64,000 nt of DNA from the NCBI RefSeq assembly GCF_003864255.1, contig NZ_QWEZ01000001.1, positions 310,001-374,000 on the forward strand, read 5' to 3'. This document shows positions 8,998 through 18,166 of this stretch, piece by piece. The notes under the pieces were generated by a model that saw only the letters and a program-made list of their open reading frames with translations, made no database searches and was not told the DNA's origin. This DNA comes from Aestuariirhabdus litorea (GTDB taxonomy: Bacteria > Pseudomonadota > Gammaproteobacteria > Pseudomonadales > Aestuariirhabdaceae). The first letter of the stretch is position 1. Each line of letters begins with the position of its first letter. The translations under genes and the position numbers were made by a program.

Positions 8998-9026
8998 AGT
9001 ATTTCAGAAATAAAAAAAACAGGCAA
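8998..9026 (-). promoter_or_regulatory. Putative sigma-70 promoter of the catabolic operon
   Basis: On the minus strand TTGCCT (9026-9021) and AATACT (9003-8998) are 17 bases apart, each a 4/6 match to the consensus. They overlap both palindromic boxes of the neighbouring inverted repeat, so a bound regulator would block the promoter. The call rests on weak hexamers. Confidence 0.35.
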
Positions 9027-9040
9027 ATTTATTTCTGAAA
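9002..9040. promoter_or_regulatory. Twin palindromic operator, probable MurR/RpiR binding site
   Basis: TTTCAGAAATAAA (9002-9014) is repeated perfectly inverted as TTTATTTCTGAAA (9028-9040). Each arm itself contains a palindrome, TTTC-A-GAAA or TTTC-T-GAAA, with centres 30 bp apart, about three helical turns. The placement between the divergent regulator and the operon it presumably controls fits a dimer-of-dimers SIS-domain regulator. The binding protein is inferred from position only. Confidence 0.7.
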
Positions 9041-9120
9041 CAAATGCTACAATATAGGGCACACTGGATTCAGGCCTTTGACATGCTATGGTGCAGGCCG
9101 CCAAAACGAGGACACCAATA

Positions 9121-9993
9121 GTGAGCAAAGCCCCCTTTACCGTTGCCGAGCGCATCCGCAATCAGTTCGAGCGCCTGACCCGTACCGAGCGACGGCTGGC
9201 TAACGCCCTGCTGGAGAACTATCCGGTCTCCTGTCTTGGTAGTATTACCGCGATCGCTGCAACGGCGTCGGTTTCAACCCCTACCGTGGTAAGGATGGTG
9301 AAAAAGCTGGGCTTCAGTGGGGTGGCGGATTTCCAGGCATCGCTGCATGCTGAGCTGGAAGAGAGCATCAGCAACCCGATCACCAAGTTTAACCGCTGGA
9401 GCGACAGCGCCCCGGACGAGCATATCCTCAACCGGTTTGCGGACGCGACCATGAACAACCTGCGCCAGTCCCTCAAACAGATCGACCCGGCCACCTTTGA
9501 TGCGGTGGCTGAGTTGCTATCGGATACGGAGCACGCGATGCATGTGGTGGGCGGGCGCATTACCCACTCCCTGGCAGACTATCTCTTCACCCACTTGCAG
9601 GTGATGCGCAAGGGGGTCACCCGGGTGGCCTCCAACTCCAATACCTGGCCCCACTACCTGCTGAACATGGAGGAGGGGGACCTGCTGGTGGCCTTTGACA
9701 TCCGCCGCTATGAACACAACATCCACCACTTTGCCAAGATGGCCCGCGCCCGGGGGGTACGGCTGGTGCTCTTTACCGACCAGTGGGGATCACCGGCGGG
9801 GCAATACGCCGAACAGGTGTTCAACCTGCGCATTGAGGCACCCTCAGCCTGGGATTCTTCGGTGGTGATTCTGTTTGTGATCGAAGCCCTGATCGCGGCG
9901 GTTCAAAGTCGCATCTGGGATCAGAGCAAGGAGCGCATGGGCGAGCTGGAGTCCCTGTTCGATGAGACCCGCCTGTTCAAGAAGTTTTTCTGA
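9121..9993 (+). CDS. MurR/RpiR family transcriptional regulator
   Basis: 290 residues in two domains. The N-terminal HTH_6 domain (about 5-80) contains RLTRTERRLANALLENYP and the helix-turn-helix IAATASVSTPTVVRMVKKLGF. A SIS domain (about 130-270) follows, with MHVVGGRITHSLADYLFTHL and NMEEGDLLVAFDI, which in this family binds a small ligand, often a phosphorylated sugar. A GTG start at 9121 is chosen because GAGGA lies eight bases upstream; an in-frame ATG at 9088 lacks a ribosome site. It is divergent from the TRAP/dehydrogenase operon and overlaps the convergent patatin gene by 17 bases. Likely regulator of that operon and itself through the palindrome at 9002-9040. Confidence 0.9.
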   Translation: MSKAPFTVAERIRNQFERLTRTERRLANALLENYPVSCLGSITAIAATASVSTPTVVRMVKKLGFSGVADFQASLHAELEESISNPITKFNRWSDSAPDEHILNRFADATMNNLRQSLKQIDPATFDAVAELLSDTEHAMHVVGGRITHSLADYLFTHLQVMRKGVTRVASNSNTWPHYLLNMEEGDLLVAFDIRRYEHNIHHFAKMARARGVRLVLFTDQWGSPAGQYAEQVFNLRIEAPSAWDSSVVILFVIEALIAAVQSRIWDQSKERMGELESLFDETRLFKKFF

Positions 9994-11230
9994 TCCCTAC
10001 CTCGGCATCGGCGCGGGTGGGCACGGGGGTCGGGGGGGCACCGTTGCTGGCGCTGAGGTCGAAGAAGGATTCGATCGCTGCCCGCTCCCACATGGTGTCC
10101 TTGTAGCCGAGGTCGATCAGGGTGCCACAGAAATCCGCGGTAAAGAGCAGGTAACTGGCTGCGGTAGCGCCGCCGCCGCGTTTGGTGGCCCCCACGGCGT
10201 TGAGGGCAAAACGCAGTGCGCGGGACAATGAGCGCACCTTACGTCCGGCGATCAGGTCAATCTCCTCGGATGGGGAGACAATCAGGCTCTCGACTCGCCT
10301 GAGGGGGAGCCCCTCCTGGCGTCGGGTCTCTTCGGGTATGAGTCCGAGCAGGCGATTGATTCGCTCCAGGTGCTCAATATCGCTTTCCATTGCATCAATA
10401 AAAGCGCTATTGAACATCTGCCCCATGATCTGGGCCATGGAGGGGGTGTGGCGGACCGAACGTCGCCTTCCCCAGTGCACCGGATTGCGGTTGCCACTGA
10501 CTCCGACCACCAGTATGTGATTGGCCCCCAGGTGGAGGGCGGGGCTGATGGGGGCCATCTGCCGCAGGGCGCCGTCGCCAAAGTACTCCCGGTGGATCTT
10601 AACGGCGGGAAAGATGGTGGGGATGGCGGAGGAGGCGAGCAGGTGGTCGTGGGTCAGCTCGCAGGGGGAGCCCACCCGCTGTGCCCGTCGCCAGGGGAGC
10701 AGCTGTGGATGTCCCTGGAAAAAGCTGACCGACTGGCCGGTACTGTAACCCATGGCGGTGACACAGAGGGCCTCAAGGGCGCCGCTACCGATGGCGTCAT
10801 CGAGACGGTCGAAATCAACTTCCTCCCTGAGCAGGGTCATGAGGGGGGCATTGTCGAGCAGCGAGAGGGGTTTTGTTTCGGTGGCGCCCTGGTTAAACAG
10901 GGAGAGGCCGATCCGCAGCAGGCTACGCAGTAACGAGCGGGTACTGGTGTGGTAGATACGCTCGGGACTAAGGTTGCGCCAGACCCTCTCCAGGTTATCC
11001 ACCGACTCCTGGAATGTGCCCGGGTGGCTGGCCAGGGTCGCGGCGTTGATGGCCCCGGCCGAGGTGCCGCAGATGATGGGGAACGGATTAGGGGCTTGCT
11101 CGGGAAGAATTTCGGCAATCGCCTTGAGAACGCCCACCTGGTAAGCCGCCCGGGCGCCGCCGCCGGAGAGCACCAGTGCGCGCTTGTCGATAATAGGGTC
11201 GGGGAGCTGCTTTTTTTTCCTGAGCATCAT
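9977..11230 (-). CDS. Patatin-like phospholipase family protein
   Basis: 417 residues. The patatin core begins at once: oxyanion loop LSGGGARAAYQVG (about 21-33), nucleophile S57 in GTSAGA, and catalytic D219 in FGDGALRQ, giving the Ser-Asp dyad of a lipid acyl hydrolase. There is no signal peptide, so it is cytosolic or peripheral to the membrane unless secreted by another route. Start at the first of two adjacent ATGs (11230, 11227); the frame extends to 11440 but that part would overlap the fadE start and lacks domain sequence. Divergent from fadE across 201 bases, which suggests a shared link to fatty-acid turnover. Confidence 0.9.
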   Translation of the reverse strand: MMLRKKKQLPDPIIDKRALVLSGGGARAAYQVGVLKAIAEILPEQAPNPFPIICGTSAGAINAATLASHPGTFQESVDNLERVWRNLSPERIYHTSTRSLLRSLLRIGLSLFNQGATETKPLSLLDNAPLMTLLREEVDFDRLDDAIGSGALEALCVTAMGYSTGQSVSFFQGHPQLLPWRRAQRVGSPCELTHDHLLASSAIPTIFPAVKIHREYFGDGALRQMAPISPALHLGANHILVVGVSGNRNPVHWGRRRSVRHTPSMAQIMGQMFNSAFIDAMESDIEHLERINRLLGLIPEETRRQEGLPLRRVESLIVSPSEEIDLIAGRKVRSLSRALRFALNAVGATKRGGGATAASYLLFTADFCGTLIDLGYKDTMWERAAIESFFDLSASNGAPPTPVPTRADAEVGIRKTS

Positions 11231-11431
11231 TGTCGGGCTTACATCCTTGGCCAATCCATAGGGAAATTCTAACCGCTTTTGAGCGCCAGCGTAGCCCTCT
11301 GTCGATTCGTGCCCAGTTTTTTCCGGGGCTTTGGGGGGAAGATGGCTAGGGGAGGTGCCAGCTCCTATACTGGACCAGCAATGGCCCTGCATGAGGGCGG
11401 CTGACGACGACAAGAGGGAACTGGGACCACT

Positions 11432-13909
11432 ATGAACCACTTATTGCTGATTATCCTCGTGATAGCGGTGCTACTGCAGCTGCTTAAACGCGAATCCGGT
11501 GCGCTGATCATAACCCTGACGCTGGTTGTGCTGGCCGTGGTGGGGCGCCTGATGGGCTCGTCCCTGCTTGCAGTGTTGCTACTACTGGGCGCTGTAGGTG
11601 TCGCGGTTTGTGGCCTGCCCGCCATTCGCCAGCAGTGGTTGAGCCCGAAATTGTTAGCCCTGTTCAAATCGGTTGCTCCCAAGGTCTCCGAAACCGAACG
11701 GGTGGCGCTGGAGGCGGGCACCGTGGGCTGGGACGGTGAACTCTTTTCCGGTCAGCCGGACTGGAACCGCTTGCTGTCGAACCCCGATAAGGGGTTGAGC
11801 AAGGAGGAGCGTGCCTTCTTGAAGAAGCAGTGCAGTGTCGCGGCCGGCATGTGCGACGGCTGGGAGATCTCGGTTGAGCGGGCGGACCTGCCCGGTGATC
11901 TATGGAAATACCTCAAGAAAGAGAAGTTCTTCGGCATGATTATCCCGCAACAGTACGGTGGTCTCGGCTTTTCCGCCAAGGCACAATCGGCGGTGCTGCA
12001 GAAGCTGGCGTTCAATGACACCCTGATGGTGGTGGTAGGGGTGCCCAACTCACTGGGCCCGGGAGAGCTGTTGCTCAAGTACGGTACTGAAGAGCAGAAA
12101 AACTACTACCTGCCCCGCCTGGCCGACGGGCGCGAGATCCCCTGCTTCGGCCTGACTGCCCCCCGCGCCGGTTCCGATGCCACCTCCATCCCCGATGTGG
12201 GGGTGGTCTGCAGGCAGGAGGTGGACGGAGAGGAGGTGCTGGGGATTCGGCTCAGTTTTGAAAAGCGCTGGATCACCCTGGCACCGATCGCCACCGTGGT
12301 GGGGTTGGCGTTTCGCATGTTCGACCCCGAGGGGCTGCTCGGTGATACCGACGATATCGGCATCACCTGTGCACTGATCCCAAGGGACACCGAGGGGCTC
12401 GAGATTGGGCGACGCCACTACCCGATTGGAGCTCCTTTCATGAATGGTCCCCTGCGGGCGAAGGATCTCTTCATCCCACTGGACTGGATCATCGGTGGCC
12501 CCAGGATGGCCGGACAGGGCTGGCGCATGCTGGTGGAGTGCCTGTCGGTCGGGCGCTGCATCACTTTGCCCTCAGGTGCCAGCGGTTGTGGGCGCTATGT
12601 GACGGGCTATGCCGGCGGCTTCACCCGCATTCGGCGCCAGTTCAATATGCCAGTGGCCGAGATGGAGGGGGTGCAGGCGCCCCTGGCGAGGATCGCTGCT
12701 CAGGCCTACATCGCCCGGGCCACCGTTCGTCATACGGCCAATATGATTGATGCCGGTGAAAAGCCGGCGGTCCCCTCCGCTATACTCAAGAGCCAGTTGA
12801 CCGAGTTCCAGCGCCAGATGCTGATCGATGCCATGGATGTGCATGGCGGCAAGGCGGTGACCCTGGGTCCCCGCAACTACCTTGGGCTGAGCTATGCCGC
12901 TACCGCCACCTCCATCACCGTGGAGGGGGCCAACATCATGACCCGCAGCCTGATGATCTTTGGCCAGGGCGCGGTGCGTTGTCACCCCTGGGTGCTGCCG
13001 GAGCTGGAAGCGGCCAACAGTGACAACCTGAGCGCTTTTGATAAAGCGATTTTCTCTCATATTGGTATGGTGGCCGGCAATGCGGCCCGCGCTTTCAGTG
13101 CCGGACTGGGGCTGCCGATGGAGCAGACGCCACTGCCGGGCGAAGCACAGGTCTATGGCTGGGCCGTTAACCGTTACAGCGCCGCCTTTGCCCTGCTGGC
13201 CGATGCCGCCATGGCCAGCCTGGGGGCTTCTCTCAAACAGCGCGAGATGCTCTCGGCCCGGTTGGCTGACATGTTGTCCAACCTCTATATGACGACCATG
13301 GTACTCAAGCACTGGCACGAGACGCGGGGGGTTCAGGCCGAAGAGGCCCTGTTCCGCTACAGCTGTGAATGGCTGCTCTACCGGACCGAGCAGGCAATGG
13401 TGGAGCTGTTGGAGAACCTGCCCGGACGTGGATTGGCTCGAGGGTTGAAGATGCTGGTGATGCCCTTCGGCCGTAGCCGCAAACTGCCGTCGGATGACCT
13501 GACCCGCACCATCGCCGAGGCGGTCTCCACCGACTCCGCGTTGCGACGCTTCCTGCTGGAGGACACCTGGCAGGAGCAGGCCAAGGGGCAGAAAAATAAC
13601 CCACTGGCACGCTACAACCATCTGCTGGAGGAAAACCCGCGGGCCACCGAGCTTTACCGGCGGGTGGACAAGGCCTACGCCAAAGGAGAGCTTCCCAACC
13701 AGGCGCTACACCCTGAGGAGCGCTTCGCCTGCGCCCTGGACAAGGGGATTTTGAGCCAGGAGGAGTACGACTTTATGCAGGGCTATGAGGCAGAGGTACT
13801 GGAGATGCTGACAGTGGATGACTTTGCCCTCAACGAGCTGGCCCGCAACAAGAGCAAGGTGATCTGGCATAACGGTAAACCCAAAACCATGCCCAAGCCG
13901 ATCCATTAG
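11432..13909 (+). CDS. fadE: Acyl-CoA dehydrogenase FadE
   Basis: 825 residues, the size of the gammaproteobacterial FadE type (about 815), much longer than ordinary acyl-CoA dehydrogenases. Two or three hydrophobic helices (about 3-20, 24-45, 48-65) precede the dehydrogenase domain. Recognisable stretches are FGMIIPQQYGGLGFSAKAQS, GTEEQKNYYLPRLADGREIPCFGLTAPRAGSDA and GRCITLPSGASG, then a C-terminal DUF1974-like domain. It performs the first oxidation of fatty-acyl-CoA in beta-oxidation with FAD. A TATACT hexamer at 11366-11371 could be the -10 box. I did not find a convincing FadR or PsrA operator. Confidence 0.95.
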   Translation: MNHLLLIILVIAVLLQLLKRESGALIITLTLVVLAVVGRLMGSSLLAVLLLLGAVGVAVCGLPAIRQQWLSPKLLALFKSVAPKVSETERVALEAGTVGWDGELFSGQPDWNRLLSNPDKGLSKEERAFLKKQCSVAAGMCDGWEISVERADLPGDLWKYLKKEKFFGMIIPQQYGGLGFSAKAQSAVLQKLAFNDTLMVVVGVPNSLGPGELLLKYGTEEQKNYYLPRLADGREIPCFGLTAPRAGSDATSIPDVGVVCRQEVDGEEVLGIRLSFEKRWITLAPIATVVGLAFRMFDPEGLLGDTDDIGITCALIPRDTEGLEIGRRHYPIGAPFMNGPLRAKDLFIPLDWIIGGPRMAGQGWRMLVECLSVGRCITLPSGASGCGRYVTGYAGGFTRIRRQFNMPVAEMEGVQAPLARIAAQAYIARATVRHTANMIDAGEKPAVPSAILKSQLTEFQRQMLIDAMDVHGGKAVTLGPRNYLGLSYAATATSITVEGANIMTRSLMIFGQGAVRCHPWVLPELEAANSDNLSAFDKAIFSHIGMVAGNAARAFSAGLGLPMEQTPLPGEAQVYGWAVNRYSAAFALLADAAMASLGASLKQREMLSARLADMLSNLYMTTMVLKHWHETRGVQAEEALFRYSCEWLLYRTEQAMVELLENLPGRGLARGLKMLVMPFGRSRKLPSDDLTRTIAEAVSTDSALRRFLLEDTWQEQAKGQKNNPLARYNHLLEENPRATELYRRVDKAYAKGELPNQALHPEERFACALDKGILSQEEYDFMQGYEAEVLEMLTVDDFALNELARNKSKVIWHNGKPKTMPKPIH

Positions 13910-13931
13910 CAGGCTTTTACCATCCAATCTG

Positions 13932-13960
13932 GCCCGGGATCGCAAACTGTGATCCCGGGC
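13932..13960 (+). terminator. Strong hairpin after fadE
   Basis: A 10-bp perfect stem (GCCCGGGATC/GATCCCGGGC) with a 9-base loop lies 23 bases after the fadE stop. No T-run follows, so it may be a processing or stabilising end rather than a classical intrinsic terminator. Confidence 0.5.
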
Positions 13961-14053
13961 GAGCTTCCCGCTGTTGATTTGCCGTAGAATCCGCGACTGA
14001 GTTCCCGACCACAGGCGGGACGTATTCATTTTACAGGCAGGGGAGTAACACGA

Positions 14054-14803
14054 ATGCAGAAGATCAGCAAAGCGCTGGCATGGACTACACTGGCGCTGGC
14101 TGCCCAGGCGTCGGCAGATACGGTGTTGGGGGTGTACGCCGGAGCCGGCTACTGGGATGTCGACTACAGCGGGGATATCGGTAAAAGCAATGCCAGGCTC
14201 AACCCGCTGGATATCAAGGACGACAACCATAATTTCTACTATATCGCCCTGGAACATCCGGTCCCCCTGCTGCCCAATATCCAGTTGCAGCACAATGACA
14301 TCTCCACTCAGGGGACCAGCGTCCTGGCGGCTAACCAGGTGGTGCTGGGGGGGAACTATGGTGCCGGGAGTACCCTGCGTACTGAGCTCGACCTGACCCA
14401 TACCGATGCACTTTTCTACTACGAGCTGCTGGACAACTGGGTGAATCTCGACCTCGGGGCCGGGGTGCGCAAGTTTGACGGCTTCGCCAAAACCACCGAT
14501 GGCACCAGCACTAGCCGCCGGGATCTTGATGGTTACCTGCCGATGGCTTACCTTAAAGCTCAGGGGGACCTTCCTCTCACCGGTTTCTCTGTAGCGGCGG
14601 ATCTGCGCATTCTGCGGGGCCTCGACGACGAGGTTACCGATTACAGCGTCAAACTGGCCTATACCACCGATCTGATACCGCTGTTTGATCTTGGCATTGA
14701 GCTGGGTTATCGCTCCATGGAGTTGAAGCTGGAGGACCTCGACCAGCTGGAAACTGACCTCAAGCTCGATGGCCCCTACGCCGGTGTCAACTTCCACTTC
14801 TAA
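14054..14803 (+). CDS. Outer membrane beta-barrel protein, TIGR04219-like
   Basis: 249 residues. An N-terminal signal peptide ends near AQASA, then LGVYAGAGYWDVDYSGDIG starts a series of alternating amphipathic strands. The last residue is phenylalanine in GPYAGVNFHF, the classic BAM recognition end of outer-membrane barrels. Repeats of the pattern strand-turn-strand, for example LNPLDIKDDNHNFYYIALEHPVP, match the TIGR04219 outer-membrane family. Function is unknown for that family. It stands alone after the fadE hairpin, with a good GGGGAG ribosome site. Confidence 0.8.
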   Translation: MQKISKALAWTTLALAAQASADTVLGVYAGAGYWDVDYSGDIGKSNARLNPLDIKDDNHNFYYIALEHPVPLLPNIQLQHNDISTQGTSVLAANQVVLGGNYGAGSTLRTELDLTHTDALFYYELLDNWVNLDLGAGVRKFDGFAKTTDGTSTSRRDLDGYLPMAYLKAQGDLPLTGFSVAADLRILRGLDDEVTDYSVKLAYTTDLIPLFDLGIELGYRSMELKLEDLDQLETDLKLDGPYAGVNFHF

Positions 14804-14999
14804 GGGTTGTTCCTGACCCGGGAGCACCCCGCTTCCGTTTCCCGCTGCCCCGCTTGATAAGGGGGGGTGGCGGGGGCAAACTCCCGTATCCTAACTATAC
14901 TTGCAGGCGGAGCTGTGCCAGTGCCGGGTTGGCGAAAAGTAACCCGTTGTGCGGCGCCTGGTCAGCTGTGCCCGCCCCCCATCGATCGAGGAGAAACCC

Positions 15000-15587
15000 A
15001 TGAACACCTTTGTAAGACGCTCACTACTTTGGCTCTCCCTGTTGCTGGCGCTGCCCGCCTTTGCAGCCCAGAAAGTTGAGGACTACTCGGAAACCATCAA
15101 CAATTTCAAAAAGATTGACCAGGTTAGGCCCTTCTTTTCCTCGGCCCACGGCTACGCCGTATTTCCTACCATTGGCAAGGGGGGGATGTTTATCGGGGGC
15201 GCCTACGGAAAGGGGCAGGTGTACCGGGGGGGGAAGGTGGTCGGCGTGACCTCGGTGACGGATCTTTCGATCGGTTTCCAGCTCGGCGGGCAGGCCTACA
15301 GCCAGGTTATCTTTTTCAAGGATCAGCGCGCCTTTGATGCCTTCACCCAGGGCAATTTCGAGTTTGGAGCCAAGGCAGGCGCCATCGCGGTGACCAGCAG
15401 TGCTAACGCGCAGACCAGCACTGGGGGTGGAACCTCTGCGGGAGCCGCGACTTCGGCCGAGGCCGGCGGCAAGCAGGCCAGGGCGGATTACTACAAAGGA
15501 ATGCTGGTGTTTGTCCTGGGCAAGGGGGGGTTGATGTTTGAGGCCACAGTTGCCGGCCAGAAGTACAGCTTTGAGGCCCTGAAATAG
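15000..15587 (+). CDS. SYLF/Ysc84 domain lipid-binding protein
   Basis: 195 residues with a signal peptide ending AFA-AQ. The mature protein has the SYLF hallmarks: FFSSAHGYAVFPTIGKGGMFIGGAYGKGQVYRGGKVVG, then SVTDLSIGFQLGGQAYSQVIFF and a terminal KGGLMFEATVAGQKYSFE. SYLF domains bind phosphoinositides or other lipids; bacterial members are exported and poorly studied. A Thr/Ser/Gly/Ala-rich loop (about 135-160) interrupts the domain. The ATG at 15000 has GAGGAGAAACCC before it; the GTG at 14949 has no such site. The next gene starts two bases after its stop, so the pair is probably co-transcribed. Confidence 0.88.
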   Translation: MNTFVRRSLLWLSLLLALPAFAAQKVEDYSETINNFKKIDQVRPFFSSAHGYAVFPTIGKGGMFIGGAYGKGQVYRGGKVVGVTSVTDLSIGFQLGGQAYSQVIFFKDQRAFDAFTQGNFEFGAKAGAIAVTSSANAQTSTGGGTSAGAATSAEAGGKQARADYYKGMLVFVLGKGGLMFEATVAGQKYSFEALK

Positions 15588-15589
15588 CT

Positions 15590-16321
15590 GTGTACCCACT
15601 GCCTAGATGGCTACTGGTGGTATTGCTCCTGCCCGTTCCTGGGCAGGCCGATGAGCCGCTTCGCTGCGGGGTGGCGACGGGTTTCCCTCCCTTTCAGTAT
15701 GTGCTCGATGGCCAGCCTGCGGGGCTGGATGTAGCGGTGATCCACGCCCTAGCGCGTGAATTGAATCATCCGGTCGAGATTGTGCAACGGCCCTGGGAAG
15801 AGGTGCTCAGGTTGCTGCGCAAGGGTGAGATCGAGTGCGTTGCCGGCATGGAGGTGACCGAGGAGCGATCCCGCTACAGCCGCTTTACGGTGCCCTACTA
15901 CTCACGCCAGGCGGTTATTTTTGTGCGCGCGGACAATGCCAAGGTGATCGATGAGCGCTCACTGGAGTGGTCGATGGTGAGCGGCGATCACGATTCCGAG
16001 ATCGAGAGGCGCATCCAGAGCTCGACCGGGGATGGTTCGCACCCTCGTTTCTTCCCGGTGGCCAGCAAACGGGACGCCATGGAGCTGCTGCAACGGGGGC
16101 TGGTGGAAGCCAGCATTATGCCGCGTGAGGTGGGGTTTTACCTGGCCGCCGAACTGGGGCTGAAGGTAAGGGTGGTGGGCAGGCCGGGCAAAGCATCACC
16201 GGTGGTGATCGGTGTTGCCCGGGACCTGCCCCAGCTCCATCTTTCGATAGAGCGGGGACTGGTCAGCCTCATCGAACGGGGCGAGATCAAGCGCCTGTCG
16301 AAGGAGGCTTTCCTCCGTTAA
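15590..16321 (+). CDS. Orphan periplasmic solute-binding protein (SBP_bac_3 / PBPb type)
   Basis: 243 residues, GTG start two bases after the SYLF gene's stop. A signal peptide (WLLVVLLLPVPGQADE) precedes the typical opening LRCGVATGFPPFQYVLDGQPAGLDVAVIHALARELN. Later come the EVLRLLRKGEIECVAGMEVTEERSRYSRFTVPYYSRQAVIFV segment and a hinge in the second lobe. Such proteins bind amino acids or other polar molecules for ABC importers or sensor kinases. No permease or ATPase gene is nearby, so it may serve as a sensor or share a remote transporter. Ends six bases before the convergent agmatinase. Confidence 0.82.
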   Translation: MYPLPRWLLVVLLLPVPGQADEPLRCGVATGFPPFQYVLDGQPAGLDVAVIHALARELNHPVEIVQRPWEEVLRLLRKGEIECVAGMEVTEERSRYSRFTVPYYSRQAVIFVRADNAKVIDERSLEWSMVSGDHDSEIERRIQSSTGDGSHPRFFPVASKRDAMELLQRGLVEASIMPREVGFYLAAELGLKVRVVGRPGKASPVVIGVARDLPQLHLSIERGLVSLIERGEIKRLSKEAFLR

Positions 16322-16327
16322 CCGGCG

Positions 16328-17242
16328 TTAGCCCCGGCGGCTGGCCACCAGGTAGAGCATCTCCAGTCCCAGGGTGGCCCCGGCCAGGGAGGTGACTTCG
16401 GCGTGGTCGTAGCAGGGGGCCACTTCCACCACATCCATTCCTACGATGTCGAGATCCTTGAGCCCGCGCACAATGGCCAGAGCACGATCGCTGCTGAGCC
16501 CGCCGATCACCGGGGTGCCGGTACCGGGCGCGAAGGCGGGATCGATGCAGTCGATGTCAAAGGTCAGGTAGGCCGGTCCCTCCCCCACCACCTGCTTGAT
16601 GCGTTCCACCACCTGTTCGACCGACTGCTCATTGGCCCAGCGGGCGTCAAGTACGGTGAAGGGGTGGTCGTCGTAGCCGTATTCGGTACGAATGCCCACC
16701 TGCACCGAGCGACTGGGATCGATCAGCCCTTCGTTGGGGGCGTGGTGGAACATGGAGCCGTGGTAGTAGCGACTGGGGGTGCTCTTTTCAGTGTCGGTGT
16801 GGGCGTCGAAATGGATCAGCGCCATCTTGCCGTGGTGCTTGGCGTGGGCCCGCAGCAGCGGCAGGGTCACGAAGTGGTCACCGCCAAAGCTGAGCAGGGT
16901 CTTGCCGGCCGCGATGATCTCGCTGGCAGTCTCCACCACGGCGTCGACCATGGTCTGGCTCTCGCCCGGGGTGAACTCGATATCGCCGTAGTCGATCACA
17001 TTCAGGCGATCGAAAGCATTGAAGCGCCAGGGCCAGCGCATCTCCTCCCAGCGCAGGTTGCTGGAGGCGGAGCGGATTCCCTGGGGGCCAAAGCGGCTGC
17101 CGCTGCGACCGGAGGTGCCCAGGTCGTAGGGGATTCCCAGGACAACGGCATCGGCGCTGCGGTAATCGCGGCTCAGGGGGCGGCCCAGGTAACCGAAGTT
17201 ATTGCCGAAGAGAGAGTAGGTAGGAAAACTGTTATCGGACAT
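16328..17242 (-). CDS. speB: Agmatinase
   Basis: 304 residues of the ureohydrolase family. The binuclear manganese motifs are intact: [20 protein letters not shown] and [17 protein letters not shown]. The order and the [17 protein letters not shown]-terminal region match agmatinase, which cleaves agmatine to putrescine and urea in the cytosol; guanidinobutyrase or another guanidino-acid hydrolase is possible. There is no arginine decarboxylase gene beside it. It is transcribed alone, converging with the solute-binding protein gene. Confidence 0.88.
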   Translation of the reverse strand: MSDNSFPTYSLFGNNFGYLGRPLSRDYRSADAVVLGIPYDLGTSGRSGSRFGPQGIRSASSNLRWEEMRWPWRFNAFDRLNVIDYGDIEFTPGESQTMVDAVVETASEIIAAGKTLLSFGGDHFVTLPLLRAHAKHHGKMALIHFDAHTDTEKSTPSRYYHGSMFHHAPNEGLIDPSRSVQVGIRTEYGYDDHPFTVLDARWANEQSVEQVVERIKQVVGEGPAYLTFDIDCIDPAFAPGTGTPVIGGLSSDRALAIVRGLKDLDIVGMDVVEVAPCYDHAEVTSLAGATLGLEMLYLVASRRG

Positions 17243-17362
17243 TGATCAATTCCCGTGAAGTATCGAATGACAGGGAACGGCGTGTAGCGCTCTCTCAGAG
17301 TGCCCCATGGTGAACTCTGACGGACATCTGGTTTGGGTCGTGATGTTTGCGACGCTGATATG

Positions 17363-18166
17363 CTAATCAAACACCGCAGCGGGTTCAATGTCACCTCGAG
17401 AGGATACCCGGCCAGGGGAGGCGTCGCAGGGACAGTAGCGGTAGTCCAGATTCACGCGCATGGGCTGCCCCCCTTCGGTCAAGAGGTTACCGACCCCACG
17501 ATAACGCACCAGTTGCTGTTGGTGGTTGTATTGCAACTGGATGGGGTCGAGCAGCCAGCGCAGCCATAGGCTGTCGGCTTCCACCCACAGGCAGTAGGCA
17601 GCCTGTGGGTGGGGCGGGGCGCCACAGTCGGCCATGGGCTGCAGGCGAACGCGCAGTGGCAGCGAGCGCTGGTGGACCGGCGAGGCAAAGCGGGCCGGAA
17701 TCGCCGAGCCGGAGAGCAGGGCCTGCCAGTGGCGCTGGACAAAGTGTTCAAAACCGGCGTCCACAATATCCACCTGGCCGGCGGGCAGGGCGGTCTGCTC
17801 GATCTCTCCATGTTGGCGCGGGCGGTAGCTCAGCAACAGCGTCCCGTCGATCCACTCCGTCTGCCGCAGCTCTCCCCCTCGCAGGTCAATCTGGTGCAAC
17901 CAGGGGCGGGCGGGATCGCGGTGCTCCTCATTGAGCTGCTTGAGGGCGATGAGTCCCTTCTCCGGTGCGTGGTACTCAACCCGGGTGGTCGCTGCCGAAG
18001 TAGCAGGAGCGCTTTGGGGATTCGGGTGAGCGGCTGCAGGGTAATGGTATTCACAGTAGTGCAGTCGACCGCTGTCGGGATCGGTGGCGGTACCAATAAT
18101 GGCGGCGTCACCCGGCGCGGGACACGCGGAGAGAAGGGCCATGCCGAGCGCCAGCGACAGGCTCAT
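17363..18166 (-). CDS. Hypothetical exported or lipoprotein-like protein, end of lipid-stress operon
   Basis: 267 residues, family not recognised. The short N-terminus (LALGMALLSAC) ends in a lipobox-like LSAC, so it could be a lipoprotein, though it lacks basic residues before the hydrophobic stretch. The rest is rich in Gln, His and Tyr with scattered cysteines, and has patterns such as WIDGTLLLSYRPRQ and LRWLLDPIQLQYNHQQQ that suggest beta strands. The start overlaps the DUF2878 stop by four bases (ATGA), tying it to the sigma-ECF operon. Many such operons end in a DUF3833 lipoprotein; this sequence does not resemble it. Role unknown, presumably in the envelope. Confidence 0.7.
   Translation of the reverse strand: MSLSLALGMALLSACPAPGDAAIIGTATDPDSGRLHYCEYHYPAAAHPNPQSAPATSAATTRVEYHAPEKGLIALKQLNEEHRDPARPWLHQIDLRGGELRQTEWIDGTLLLSYRPRQHGEIEQTALPAGQVDIVDAGFEHFVQRHWQALLSGSAIPARFASPVHQRSLPLRVRLQPMADCGAPPHPQAAYCLWVEADSLWLRWLLDPIQLQYNHQQQLVRYRGVGNLLTEGGQPMRVNLDYRYCPCDASPGRVSSRGDIEPAAVFD

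Noticed and set aside
13950-13986. TGATC followed further on by CGTA after fadE
   Set aside because: The spacing is 28 bases rather than 17, and TGATC is part of the fadE hairpin.
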